A stretch of DNA of 64,000 nt from contig JAPOUM010000017.1 of assembly GCA_026708645.1 (NCBI GenBank), forward strand, positions 1-64,000, read 5' to 3'. The notes under the pieces were generated by a model. It was given only the letters and a program-made list of their open reading frames with translations. It made no database searches and was not told the DNA's origin. This DNA is from Acidimicrobiaceae bacterium. GTDB taxonomy: Bacteria > Actinomycetota > Acidimicrobiia > Acidimicrobiales > Aldehydirespiratoraceae. Shown here in pieces: positions 1 to 7,539 of this stretch. A program made the position numbers and the translations under genes. Numbering within the stretch: position 1 is the first letter of the stretch; each line of letters begins with the position of its first letter.

Positions 1-107
1 GCGATGGCTGCGACTATCAGCAGCCATTCCAGCGAGGTGAGCCCGGCGTCGCGCATTAGGGCATGCTGCCGGTTTCGTCGCCGGTGGGCGTTGAGGGTTT
101 CATTCAA
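1..107 (-). CDS. Type IV-pilin-like small protein, 5' part only (runs off left edge)
   Basis: Only the N-terminal coding part is present; the rest lies beyond base 1. From a TTG start at 107 it encodes a basic leader, then Gly, then LTSLEW and a hydrophobic stretch (LLIVAAIA...). This is a class III (prepilin) signal: cleavage after Gly with Glu at +5. The sequence is identical over about 130 bases to the complete copy at 57528-57947, which makes the assignment firm. The start overlaps the stop of the upstream lipoprotein gene by 8 nt, suggesting translational coupling. An in-frame ATG at 54-56 just before the Gly-Leu cleavage site is an alternative start. Confidence 0.7.
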   Translation of the reverse strand, partial: MNETLNAHRRRNRQHALMRDAGLTSLEWLLIVAAI

Positions 108-966
108 GTGTGATGCCTTCAGAGCGGGCGCATTCCTCGGAATTTTCAGCAGCAAGGCATATTTCTCGAATGTAGTCTTGGTAAGGATGGTTGATACTCT
201 GCTCATAGGTCATTGGCACTACTGCCTCGGGGTGATCCTGCATCCATAGACGCAACACTTCCAGGAAATAGTCACGCCGAATGTTGACTAGTTCATCACG
301 ACGCTGAGAGTTTAAAGATGGATAGGTTGCTGCGAATTTATTGCATTCACGCTCAAAGTCTTTAAACTCATCTATAGTGAGGCCGTAGAGTTCTACAGCT
401 CTAAAAAATTGGTCAACTCCAGCAGAGTGGTATCCTTCATCATCATAATAATAGAGTTGAATATCCGGCCAGTCAGAACGTGCTATACACAGGTCTAGTG
501 AGTCATGAAGTGCATCATATAGTTCGTTAACAGCTACTGAAACTTCAGCAGGCATTGCTTCGCTAGCTTCAAAGAGCACAAACTTAACAGTCTGCTCAAA
601 TAACCATCGGTCACGCGCTTCGGCGCTTTGAGATCCGGATTCATTGTATTCAAGTGAATCATCGGCGGCGCGATATTCATCGTAAGCGCGGGCGAGATAT
701 TCATCGTAAGTGCGATAGCGCGCAAGAATATCACTGTGAAATTCGGTGATGTATTCTTCAACGATATATTCTACACCAATATCTTCTTCGGTATAGCCCT
801 GCACTCCTCCGTCAACATCTGAAGCCACTCCATAGTAGAAGGATTCCTCAGCTTCATCCGACTCTTCGCTGCTTGCACATGAACTTGCTAGCAAGGCTAT
901 CAAGATCACCAACACCTGCCAATTCAATATATGAATTGAGTAGCAAATGAGTTTATTTGATTTCAT
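100..966 (-). CDS. Cassette lipoprotein B (copy 1), paralogous family of unknown function
   Basis: A 288-residue protein starting at ATG 966 (MKSNKL). The N-terminal hydrophobic segment ends in LLASSC, a lipobox, so the mature protein should be lipid-anchored outside the membrane. After the Cys comes an acidic, Tyr/Glu-rich linker, then an alpha-helical-looking domain ending DPEECARSEGITLE-like, which all five family members in this window share. Bases 671-718 hold a 24-bp tandem duplication (YDEYLARA / YDEYRAAD) absent from the 7532-8374 paralogue. Base composition is clearly AT-richer than the surrounding chromosome, suggesting transfer. It sits downstream of a second lipoprotein and the phospholipase gene and upstream of the pilin gene. 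I recognise no known family. A protective (immunity-like) role is inferred from context only. Confidence 0.8.
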   Translation of the reverse strand: MKSNKLICYSIHILNWQVLVILIALLASSCASSEESDEAEESFYYGVASDVDGGVQGYTEEDIGVEYIVEEYITEFHSDILARYRTYDEYLARAYDEYRAADDSLEYNESGSQSAEARDRWLFEQTVKFVLFEASEAMPAEVSVAVNELYDALHDSLDLCIARSDWPDIQLYYYDDEGYHSAGVDQFFRAVELYGLTIDEFKDFERECNKFAATYPSLNSQRRDELVNIRRDYFLEVLRLWMQDHPEAVVPMTYEQSINHPYQDYIREICLAAENSEECARSEGITLE

Positions 967-1120
967 AATTCTATACCTCACTGTCGGCATATTCGATAAA
1001 AAATATTGACCATGTACGCACTCCGTAGAATATTAGCCATTCCAGTGAGGTGAGACCTGCGTCGCGCGCTGGTCAGCGTTACCGGTTCTGTCGCCGGTGG
1101 GCGTTGAGAGTTTCATTCAA
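967..1120 (-). pseudogene. Pilin gene remnant fused to phospholipase-gene tail remnant
   Basis: From TTG 1120 the reading frame matches the start of the cassette pilin but hits a stop (TAA) after about 13 codons. Further on the same pilin frame is still recognisable (RDAGLTSLEWL) before homology ends near 1035. The following bases, up to the lipoprotein B start at 966, match the last ten or so codons and the ribosome-binding region of the phospholipase gene that precedes lipoprotein A at 1959-2000. The segment is therefore a deletion scar joining a pilin 5' end to a phospholipase 3' end, left by a collapsed tandem cassette. Confidence 0.7.
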
Positions 1121-1958
1121 GTGTGATACCTTCAGAGCGAGCGCATTCCTCGGGATTCTCAGCGGCGCGGCATATTTCTCTGATGTAGTCCTGGTAGGGA
1201 TGGTTGATGCTCTGCTCGTATGTCATCGGCACGACCATCTCGGGGTGATCCTGCATCCATAGGCGCAACACTTCCAGGAAATAGTCACGCCGAATGTTGA
1301 CTAGTTCATCACGACGCTGAGAGGTGAGGGAAGGATACGTAGCTGCGAATTTGTGGCACATGTGTTCTAGATCTTCAAAATCTCTTAGAGTGACACCGTA
1401 CTTCTGAACAGCATGATTGAATTGATCAGGCCCGGGTGAGTAGTAGCCTTCATTCTCATAGTAGTAGAGTTGGATATCAGGCCAGGCTGAATTCTCTGCA
1501 CACAGATCCAGTGAGTCAAAAAAAGCATCGTATAGTTTGTCGACAGCTTTCGAAACTTCAGCGGGCATCGCTTCGCTGGCTGCAAGAAAAACAAATTGAA
1601 TAGTTTGTTCAAAAAAGTCACGGTCTCTAGCTTCCACACTGAGCGGCTCATCAGTCTTGTTATAGATTGCTGCCTCGTCAGCTTCCATAGCTTCCTCATA
1701 AGAACGGTATCGAGTCAGTATCGAGCCAAAACGATGAGATATGTACTCATCGACCATATACCGCACACCTATTTCTTCTTCGGTGTAGCCCTGCACTCCT
1801 CCGTCAACATCTGAAGCAACTCCATAGTAGAAGGATTCCTCAGCTTCATCCGACTCTTCGCTGCTTGCACATGAACTTGCTAGTAAGGCTATCAAGATCA
1901 CTAACACCTGCCAATTCAATATATGAATTGAGTAGCAAATGAGTTTATTTGAGTTCAT
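1113..1958 (-). CDS. Cassette lipoprotein A (copy 1), directly downstream of the phospholipase gene
   Basis: A 281-residue lipoprotein, ATG at 1958, with the same signal peptide and LLASSC lipobox as lipoprotein B and an almost identical first 60 residues and last 75 residues. The middle has diverged: RYRSYEEAMEADEAA against RYRTYDEYLARAYDE, and a different acidic loop. Only four bases separate its ATG from the stop of the phospholipase gene (1963), so the two are almost certainly cotranscribed and translationally coupled. Low GC. Function unknown. Coupling of a membrane-anchored protein to a secreted lipase domain suggests a chaperone, receptor or immunity partner, which is inference. Confidence 0.82.
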   Translation of the reverse strand: MNSNKLICYSIHILNWQVLVILIALLASSCASSEESDEAEESFYYGVASDVDGGVQGYTEEEIGVRYMVDEYISHRFGSILTRYRSYEEAMEADEAAIYNKTDEPLSVEARDRDFFEQTIQFVFLAASEAMPAEVSKAVDKLYDAFFDSLDLCAENSAWPDIQLYYYENEGYYSPGPDQFNHAVQKYGVTLRDFEDLEHMCHKFAATYPSLTSQRRDELVNIRRDYFLEVLRLWMQDHPEMVVPMTYEQSINHPYQDYIREICRAAENPEECARSEGITLE

Positions 1959-1962
1959 AATT

Positions 1963-4900
1963 CTATACCTTACTGTTGCCGTATTTTATAAGTATTATTG
2001 GCCATGTCTGCACTCCAAAGTACAGTGCAGTAGCAACATTAATACACTTATTTCGATCGGTTATCTCCAGTTTCCACTTGTAGAGTTTGTGAGTAACGCT
2101 CTGCTTTGTCTGCCCCACATTGCATAGTCGCTTTAAGTCTGAATAGAATCTATCGTCAGCTTCGTTCCTCACACTGGTATTCCATGTGTCACCGTGTTTG
2201 AGGTGGTGTTCGGTTCGGTAGAGGTTGCGCCAGTTGAAGTCGTGTCTCATGCAGGCGTAGACGAATGGCACGGTCTGGGTGCCGAAGGTGGCGTTGTTTT
2301 GGAAGTATTGTCTGAGGTTGATGAGTTGTGAGAGTGAGAGTTGCGGCCGATGTAAGAGTATCATTGCGTTGATCCAAATCTCGATACCTTGTATGAGTTT
2401 TTGGGGGATGCTGCATTCGTCTGTGGTGAAGGGCAGCCAGGGGTGGGTCGGGTTGAGCGGGTCGAAGGGGTTGTCGGCGTCGGTGGGGCAGGTTGGGTGT
2501 TCGTCGTAGCAGAGGCTGCCGCGTGTTTCGAGGAACTCTTCGAGGGTCATGCCCGCGCCGTTCAGTCCGGTGTTGCCGATCTTTTTGACATCCGCGTACG
2601 CTTTGGACGGCAGCGGGATCCAGGCTTCTATCTGGAGGTTTAGAGAATATCCGGCGCCTGTGGTGCGTGCTATTTCTGTGATGTATGTGCCAGCTGGCAG
2701 AGCGATCGACGCGATGGAGGCGCTGCTCGAGGTTGCGTTAACGTGCGCAGCTTTATGCACTTTGATTTGACCTCTCGGTTTTGGTGGTAGTTGTTTCCAC
2801 AGGGTCAAGGATTCCACGAGCGGGAATGTTTCGTCGACGGTGAGCTTCAGACGTGCTGGCGGTGCGCCTTCCGGGACCGTGAAAGAGAAGTAGTAGGAGA
2901 CTGTGCTGTTGTTGTTGATGGACGCGCAGCCGCCTGCCGGGTCGCTTTCGTCGATTGAGAAGTTAGTGAAGATGCGTGTCGCGGTGACTCGGCCCCACCA
3001 GATTCTGTTGCGGTTTTCTAGTTTTTTGATTTGGCATGTTGTGGGGACTGTTTGGATGGGTGTGCAGGTTTTGTTGTTTATGTGTGGGGTTGTGCCTGTG
3101 GGGCATATGGCGGTGATGGTGATGCGGGTTAGGTCGACGCGTCCTGGTTGGGTGAGTTTTATGGTGAGTTGCCATTTGCCGGGTCTGTGTGCGGTGAGGC
3201 TCAACGATGGTTGGCCGTCGAGTTCGAGGTGGTCGCGGTGTTTGATTTCTGTGGTGAGCCCTGGAGTGGCTGCAGGTGTCAGTGCGGGTACGGCGACGCC
3301 GGCGGGGGTGATGTTGAAGCCTGTGAGGCTGCGTTCGCCTACTGTGATCGTGTAGGCGGGTTTGAGGGTGGTGACTGCGGGTGTGATGGCGCGGAGTTTG
3401 AGTGTGAAGTCGCCGGTGCGCATGAACCTGAAGCTGGTGGCGGCTATGGTGTAGTCCCCGGCGGCTAGTTGAAGGTTCGCTAGTTTCGAGTTGCTGGTGG
3501 CGCCGTTGTCGTCGTTGTAGGCGACGACGGCGCCGTCGGGGGTGTGGCCGTGCAGCAGGTACAGGTAAGCGTCGAAGCTGGTGGATGACAGCTCGATGGT
3601 GGCGTGCGCGTCGTTGTTGAGGGTGAACGTGTAGTGTTTGGCGTGGTAGCCGCTGCTGTCGGCGCCTTGCCGGGGGGCAGCCAGCAGGCATCCCGTTTGC
3701 AGGGTTCCCTGTTTTGTGAGATCAACAGAGCTGACGTGTCCTAGCGGTGTGATGCATGCCGGCAACCGCCGGCAGCTGCGGTCGGTTTGTTGTTGATGGC
3801 CTTGGGGGCATGATGCTGCGATTGTGAGTTTGGTGGTGTCCGCGCGACCGGGTTGGGTGAAGGTGAGCGTCGCCTCATAGACGCCCGCGCGTGTCGGTGT
3901 GCCTGTCACCGTGGCGTTGCCGGTTCGGTGTGACGCGGTGAGCGTGAGCCCCGCCAGCGCCGGTTGCCGCAACGTCATTCGTGCTGTGGTCGGCTGGTAG
4001 CTGAAAGCGACACGGACCGGGCTGTCGACCGACGCTGTGTAGCGTTTCGACAGTCCGGTGACCGTGACGGGAGTCGGCGTGACGGGGGTCGGTTTCGGAG
4101 CGGGCGGCGTCGGGGTGGTCGGGGTGCTGGTGGTGACGGTGAGCGTGAAACTGCCCTGGGTTCGGGCTTGTCGAGTGGTGGCCTCGATCGTGTAGACGCC
4201 CGCAGCGAGACGCGTCTCGATACGCGAATCGCAGGTGTCGGAGTCGGCGTCGTCGTTTCGGGCGCGGATCGTGCCAGTTGCGCTGTGACCGTTGAGCACA
4301 TACAGATACGAGTCCTGGGTCGACGACAAAGCAATCACAATGTTGGTGTCGGCTGTGAGCGTGAAAGCGAAACGCTTCGCGAAATAGCGGGTCTGTGAGT
4401 CGCCTCGCTGCGACGACAAACACCCCTGCGACGAAGACCACACACCCCGGCGCGTCAGCCGTTGAGCACCCAGCGACCCCAACGCTGTCACACACCCCGC
4501 CACCGGCACCGTCGTAGTAGTCGTGGTCGTGGTTGTGGTGGTCGTGGCCGGTCGCCGCGGCGCAGGCTTCGTCGTCGTCGTCGTCGTCGTGGTAGTGGTT
4601 GTTGTGGTTGTTGTCGTGGCGGTGGGCGCGGGCGGTGCTGGTGTTGTTGGACGGGCGGGAACGGTGATGACGCACGTCCGGCCTGACAGGCGGCCTCTGT
4701 TGCACGAGTAACGGACGCTCGCGGTTGCTCGCCGTGTCGAGGTGGTCGTTCGCGAACATGTCGAACCGCTGCGCGTCCAGCCCGCGTCGCAACGGTATGT
4801 TCTCGTCACCACGGTCGCTGCGGTCAATATGCAGCTGCGGCCCGACAGACGATCAGACGCGCACGAATACACCACCGTCACAGCTGCCGTCGTCGTTGAT

Positions 4901-5658
4901 GTGGTCGTTTTGGAGCATCGCGAACCGTTGCGCGCATATCCCGATGAGCACACGAACCGCGGCGTGTGGGTCAACGTTTTCACGCACGCCGAACCTGTGT
5001 TGGTGTACCCCGAAGGACACGAATAAGTCACAGACGGTGCAGTGTTCGTCGACCCGACGCAGACTCTCGTCCCGTATAAAGTCCGCATAGTCTTGCCCGC
5101 CGGACACGAATACGACGCAGTCTGGCTCACACGGATCTCCCTGAGGCACACCGTCGCGACATAGGAATACCCCGAGCGGCAATGCGCGACAGCGGCTTTC
5201 GTGACTGTCGAAGACATCGAACAACGCGAACCGTTGCGCGTCCAACCCGGCGGACACGAATACGACGACACCGACGTCGCGGGCACCGTCCTGGCGCAAC
5301 CCAGCCGGCTCGAATAATAACCCGACGGACACGACGACGTCACAGACACCCTCGCCGCTTTCGTTTCGGTGGTCTGCTTGACGCAGCTAGAACCCGAGCG
5401 GCTGTAACCCGACGGGCACCGGTACTGCGTCACCGCTATCGCAGGCGCCCGCCTGACACACACAGAACCCTGCAACGTGTAACCCGACGGACACGACAAC
5501 GACTGCGCCTGCGCCCGGTCAACCCCCAAAGAACCCGCAACCCCGAGATCCTCAGAACCCGGAAACCCCGCCAAACCCGACACCACCACACAAACCGCCA
5601 CCAACCACGACAAGCCCTTGACCGACCAAACACCGACACGACCCGAGCCGAACCTCAC
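1963..5658 (-). CDS. Large secreted Cys-repeat / PPC-domain protein with C-terminal prokaryotic phospholipase A2 domain
   Basis: A 1231-residue exported protein starting at GTG 5658. A signal peptide (about 1-52) ends AQAQ. Residues about 54-340 contain at least eleven short Cys-pair repeats of the type CPSGYxxxGxxC. Residues about 344-384 are Thr-rich linkers. About 386-511 and 634-757 are two pre-peptidase C-terminal-like (PPC) beta domains, each followed by an Ig-like segment, with a third diverged beta domain at about 873-1011. Residues about 1053-1231 match prokaryotic phospholipase A2: a TDECS segment, then CMRHDFNWRN with the predicted catalytic His1139-Asp1140, then DLKRLC. The catalytic dyad is intact, so glycerophospholipid hydrolysis is predicted. 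Base composition falls sharply to AT-rich over the last 250 bases, like the lipoprotein genes. The gene is first in a unit with two lipoproteins and a pilin. Confidence 0.85.
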   Translation of the reverse strand: MRFGSGRVGVWSVKGLSWLVAVCVVVSGLAGFPGSEDLGVAGSLGVDRAQAQSLSCPSGYTLQGSVCVRRAPAIAVTQYRCPSGYSRSGSSCVKQTTETKAARVSVTSSCPSGYYSSRLGCARTVPATSVSSYSCPPGWTRNGSRCSMSSTVTKAAVAHCRSGYSYVATVCLREIRVSQTASYSCPAGKTMRTLYGTRVCVGSTNTAPSVTYSCPSGYTNTGSACVKTLTHTPRFVCSSGYARNGSRCSKTTTSTTTAAVTVVYSCASDRLSGRSCILTAATVVTRTYRCDAGWTRSGSTCSRTTTSTRRATASVRYSCNRGRLSGRTCVITVPARPTTPAPPAPTATTTTTTTTTTTTTTTTKPAPRRPATTTTTTTTTTTTVPVAGCVTALGSLGAQRLTRRGVWSSSQGCLSSQRGDSQTRYFAKRFAFTLTADTNIVIALSSTQDSYLYVLNGHSATGTIRARNDDADSDTCDSRIETRLAAGVYTIEATTRQARTQGSFTLTVTTSTPTTPTPPAPKPTPVTPTPVTVTGLSKRYTASVDSPVRVAFSYQPTTARMTLRQPALAGLTLTASHRTGNATVTGTPTRAGVYEATLTFTQPGRADTTKLTIAASCPQGHQQQTDRSCRRLPACITPLGHVSSVDLTKQGTLQTGCLLAAPRQGADSSGYHAKHYTFTLNNDAHATIELSSTSFDAYLYLLHGHTPDGAVVAYNDDNGATSNSKLANLQLAAGDYTIAATSFRFMRTGDFTLKLRAITPAVTTLKPAYTITVGERSLTGFNITPAGVAVPALTPAATPGLTTEIKHRDHLELDGQPSLSLTAHRPGKWQLTIKLTQPGRVDLTRITITAICPTGTTPHINNKTCTPIQTVPTTCQIKKLENRNRIWWGRVTATRIFTNFSIDESDPAGGCASINNNSTVSYYFSFTVPEGAPPARLKLTVDETFPLVESLTLWKQLPPKPRGQIKVHKAAHVNATSSSASIASIALPAGTYITEIARTTGAGYSLNLQIEAWIPLPSKAYADVKKIGNTGLNGAGMTLEEFLETRGSLCYDEHPTCPTDADNPFDPLNPTHPWLPFTTDECSIPQKLIQGIEIWINAMILLHRPQLSLSQLINLRQYFQNNATFGTQTVPFVYACMRHDFNWRNLYRTEHHLKHGDTWNTSVRNEADDRFYSDLKRLCNVGQTKQSVTHKLYKWKLEITDRNKCINVATALYFGVQTWPIILIKYGNSKV

Positions 5659-5665
5659 AACACCA

Positions 5666-5695
5666 CTTGTACCACACCACCAACCCAGCCGTCAA
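5666..5695 (-). promoter_or_regulatory. Promoter of the phospholipase cassette, copy 1
   Basis: On the minus strand, TTGACG (5690-5695), an 18-base spacer and TACAAG (5666-5671), then seven bases to the GTG start at 5658. The geometry predicts a leaderless transcript. Identical spacing is kept in copies 2 and 3. Confidence 0.55.
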
Positions 5696-5747
5696 GCCAT
5701 GCACGCTTGACAGGCCCGCGACAGCGATGGCGGTAGCCTGCGATGTC

Positions 5748-5942
5748 GTGGCTCAGCCCTTGTTCCGTGCCCCGGTGGGCACTCGCGATCTTCTGCCGCC
5801 GGAGTCGGGGAGAAGACGGCGCCTAGTGGACGCCTTCGCGGATCTGGCCGAGCGGGCGGGCTTCGGGTCCGAGCGCGATCAGGGCCAGCCTGTGATCGCG
5901 CGGGCGCCGGTCATGGCCGACTTCCTCTCCGGCTTCGACTGA
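5748..5942 (+). pseudogene. Truncated duplicate of the hisS 5' end
   Basis: A 64-codon frame from GTG 5748. The first 40 or so codons are nearly identical to the start of the real hisS (9427 on): AQPLFRAPVGTRDLLPPES. The frame then jumps at about 5868 to sequence matching hisS codons around 10063-10110 (VMADFLSG) and ends at TGA 5942. About 520 bases of hisS are deleted internally and everything 3' is missing, so it cannot encode a synthetase. It keeps the hisS promoter region (TTGACA near 5706) and marks the right edge of a duplicated cassette segment. Confidence 0.85.
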
Positions 5943-6383
5943 TTTCAGGCAATCTAGCTTGAGATTTGTAGTCAACTCGCGCTCGATCTCGGCCCACAGG
6001 GTCGCGATCCGGGTGCCCGGCGCGATGAACAGCAGCCCCCCCGGTCCTGGCGCCGCCAATAGGTTGAGGTAGCCGCAGACCTGCCCTTCCAGCAGAGCGG
6101 CCCAGAACTTCGACTCCTCCGCCAGCCTCACTGCGCCGCTGCGGTCGTAGCCGACCATGTCGGGAATCCACCCGCCCTCAAAGTTCAACTGAGTCTGGAA
6201 TCTGGTAAGAGGGCTTAGAGCGAAGCCTTGCTCACCACTCTGATCGCTCAGAAGCTTTTCCAGTGCGCCGCGGCATTCCTCGGATTTGTTGAGGATGAAG
6301 GCCAGTGCATCCGTCGCGGCGTCCTCGACGTTACGCGTGAGTCTGGGCACCAGGTGGGCCAGCAGGCTGGATTCAGTGTGCAT
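5823..6383 (-). pseudogene. PD-(D/E)XK nuclease-like protein, C-terminus replaced by antisense hisS fragment
   Basis: Start ATG 6383 is preceded by GGAGG at good spacing. About 149 codons of genuine protein (to about 5936) carry IPDMVGYD followed by EESKFWAALLEGQ and GYLN, the usual D...ExK arrangement of small PD-(D/E)XK nuclease-like proteins. After that the frame reads antisense through the hisS remnant for about 38 codons to the stop at 5823. The original C-terminus was therefore lost at the recombination junction near 5936. The nuclease fold is inferred from the motif only. Whether the chimeric product is stable or active is unknown. Confidence 0.6.
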
Positions 6384-6532
6384 CGGAGCCTCCGGAAGCA
6401 ATCAACGACCGCAGGAGAATATAGCAGGCCGGTCCTCTGTCTTGCCTGCGTTGGACGGGCTGGATCACGAAGTCTCGGCGACCTCCCAACCAAGGCGACC
6501 GCACTCGGGCTGCTTCGTCTGAACTGACAGGC

Positions 6533-6538
6533 TAGGGT
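6533..6538 (+). promoter_or_regulatory. Leaderless-type -10 box (TAGGGT) for the gene at 6547
   Basis: TAGGGT lies eight bases before ATG 6547. No Shine-Dalgarno sequence is present. Confidence 0.4.
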
Positions 6539-6546
6539 TAGGCTGC

Positions 6547-6936
6547 ATGGACGCTGAGAGAGTGCTGATGATCCGGCTTGGGCACTGGGTGGCCGCGAGC
6601 TATGAGATCGAGCCTGGCTATGTTGCCTCAGGGTACGGTTACCGCTACGGCATGTCGCAAAGAGAGTTGGTCGATTCGATGCGGATGTGGTGGCGGATCA
6701 ATCCGAAGCGTGTGGAGTATGAAGGCATTCAGCATGCGGTCGCTGCGCATCGGGGCATCACCCGTATCGTGGTGGAGATCGGCGACTGGATCGGTCCTCA
6801 GAACGGGCGCTGGTCGTTCACTGCCACACCCATAACCAGCGGACCAGTCCACGACAAGTGGGTCGGGCCGTCGGGACGCCGGATCCAGTTCAAGAGAGGC
6901 AGTCAGAATCCGGTGCTCTACTGGCCCCCGCGCTAG
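6547..6936 (+). CDS. Hypothetical protein, 129 aa
   Basis: A compact soluble protein with no signal peptide or membrane segment. It is rich in Trp and aromatic residues (MRMWWRINPKRVEYEG, GRWSFTATP, GPSGRRIQFKRGSQ). I do not recognise the family. It has its own leaderless-type -10 box and GC content like the core genome. It lies between the truncated nuclease gene and cassette copy 2, so it was either carried with or trapped by the duplication. The following 195 bases (6937-7131) hold no gene I can support. Confidence 0.6.
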   Translation: MDAERVLMIRLGHWVAASYEIEPGYVASGYGYRYGMSQRELVDSMRMWWRINPKRVEYEGIQHAVAAHRGITRIVVEIGDWIGPQNGRWSFTATPITSGPVHDKWVGPSGRRIQFKRGSQNPVLYWPPR

Positions 6937-7131
6937 CAGCCCGCAGGCACCGAGGGATTCGGGCTGAGGCGAGCGATTGAGGATGAAGCGTGCTCGTTCT
7001 GTTCCTGATGACCGCCACTGGGTGCGATTTCTAGTGTCGCAGCGGCGTGCGGCTGAGGACGGAGTGTCTCGCTTGGTGTCCATAGTCGTCTTTGCTCTCT
7101 GAGCGCATGGCGCTGCTACGGCGATGCTTTG

Positions 7132-7539
7132 TTACGCGAGTGTGCATACTGGCAGGCCGTTGTTTCTCCAGCCTTCGGTTCCGTTTTCGTAGAGTCCTGC
7201 TTTGGCGGATGCTTCTAGGTTGATTTCGGGGTAGAGGATTCCGATTCGTTGGCATCGTTCTGTGTAGCGCCGGTTCAAGCGTCGTGCTTCACTGGCGGAG
7301 TTGGGGGTTTCTTGTTGCCATCGTGTTGTGAGTTCGTTTGCGGCGAAATCTGCTGCTTCTTGGCGAGGGTTGTGGTCGGCCATGTTCTCGGCTGTGCTGT
7401 CGACCACGGTTTGCACCAGCACGACCGCTACGGCAGCGAGACCGGCGATGGCTGCGACTATCAGCAGCCATTCCAGCGAGGTGAGCCCGGCGTCACGAAC
7501 AGGGCCGCGTCGCCGGTGGATGTTGAGGGTTTCATTCAA
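7132..7539 (-). CDS. Type IV-pilin-like small protein (copy 2, complete)
   Basis: A 135-residue protein from TTG 7539; no ATG lies close to the signal in this copy, which supports the TTG start. Basic leader, then G/LTSLEWLLIVAAIAGLAAVAVVLVQTVV: a class III prepilin signal (Gly at the cleavage site, Glu at +5) with a hydrophobic N-terminal helix. The soluble part has RRLNRRYxERC and ends NGLPVCTLA with two Cys that could pair. The length fits small Flp/pseudopilin-like subunits. The start overlaps the lipoprotein stop by 8 nt (7532-7539), with AAGG about 8 nt upstream, so coupled translation is likely. No pilus assembly genes occur in the window. Confidence 0.78.
   Translation of the reverse strand: MNETLNIHRRRGPVRDAGLTSLEWLLIVAAIAGLAAVAVVLVQTVVDSTAENMADHNPRQEAADFAANELTTRWQQETPNSASEARRLNRRYTERCQRIGILYPEINLEASAKAGLYENGTEGWRNNGLPVCTLA

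Noticed and set aside
4505-4625. Possible CRISPR-like repeat array
   Set aside because: The repeats are triplets coding Thr, without spacers of fixed length or any cas genes.
3875-4792. 305-codon frame overlapping the phospholipase gene in another frame
   Set aside because: His/Arg-rich out-of-frame translation of the repeats; no start signals or domain.
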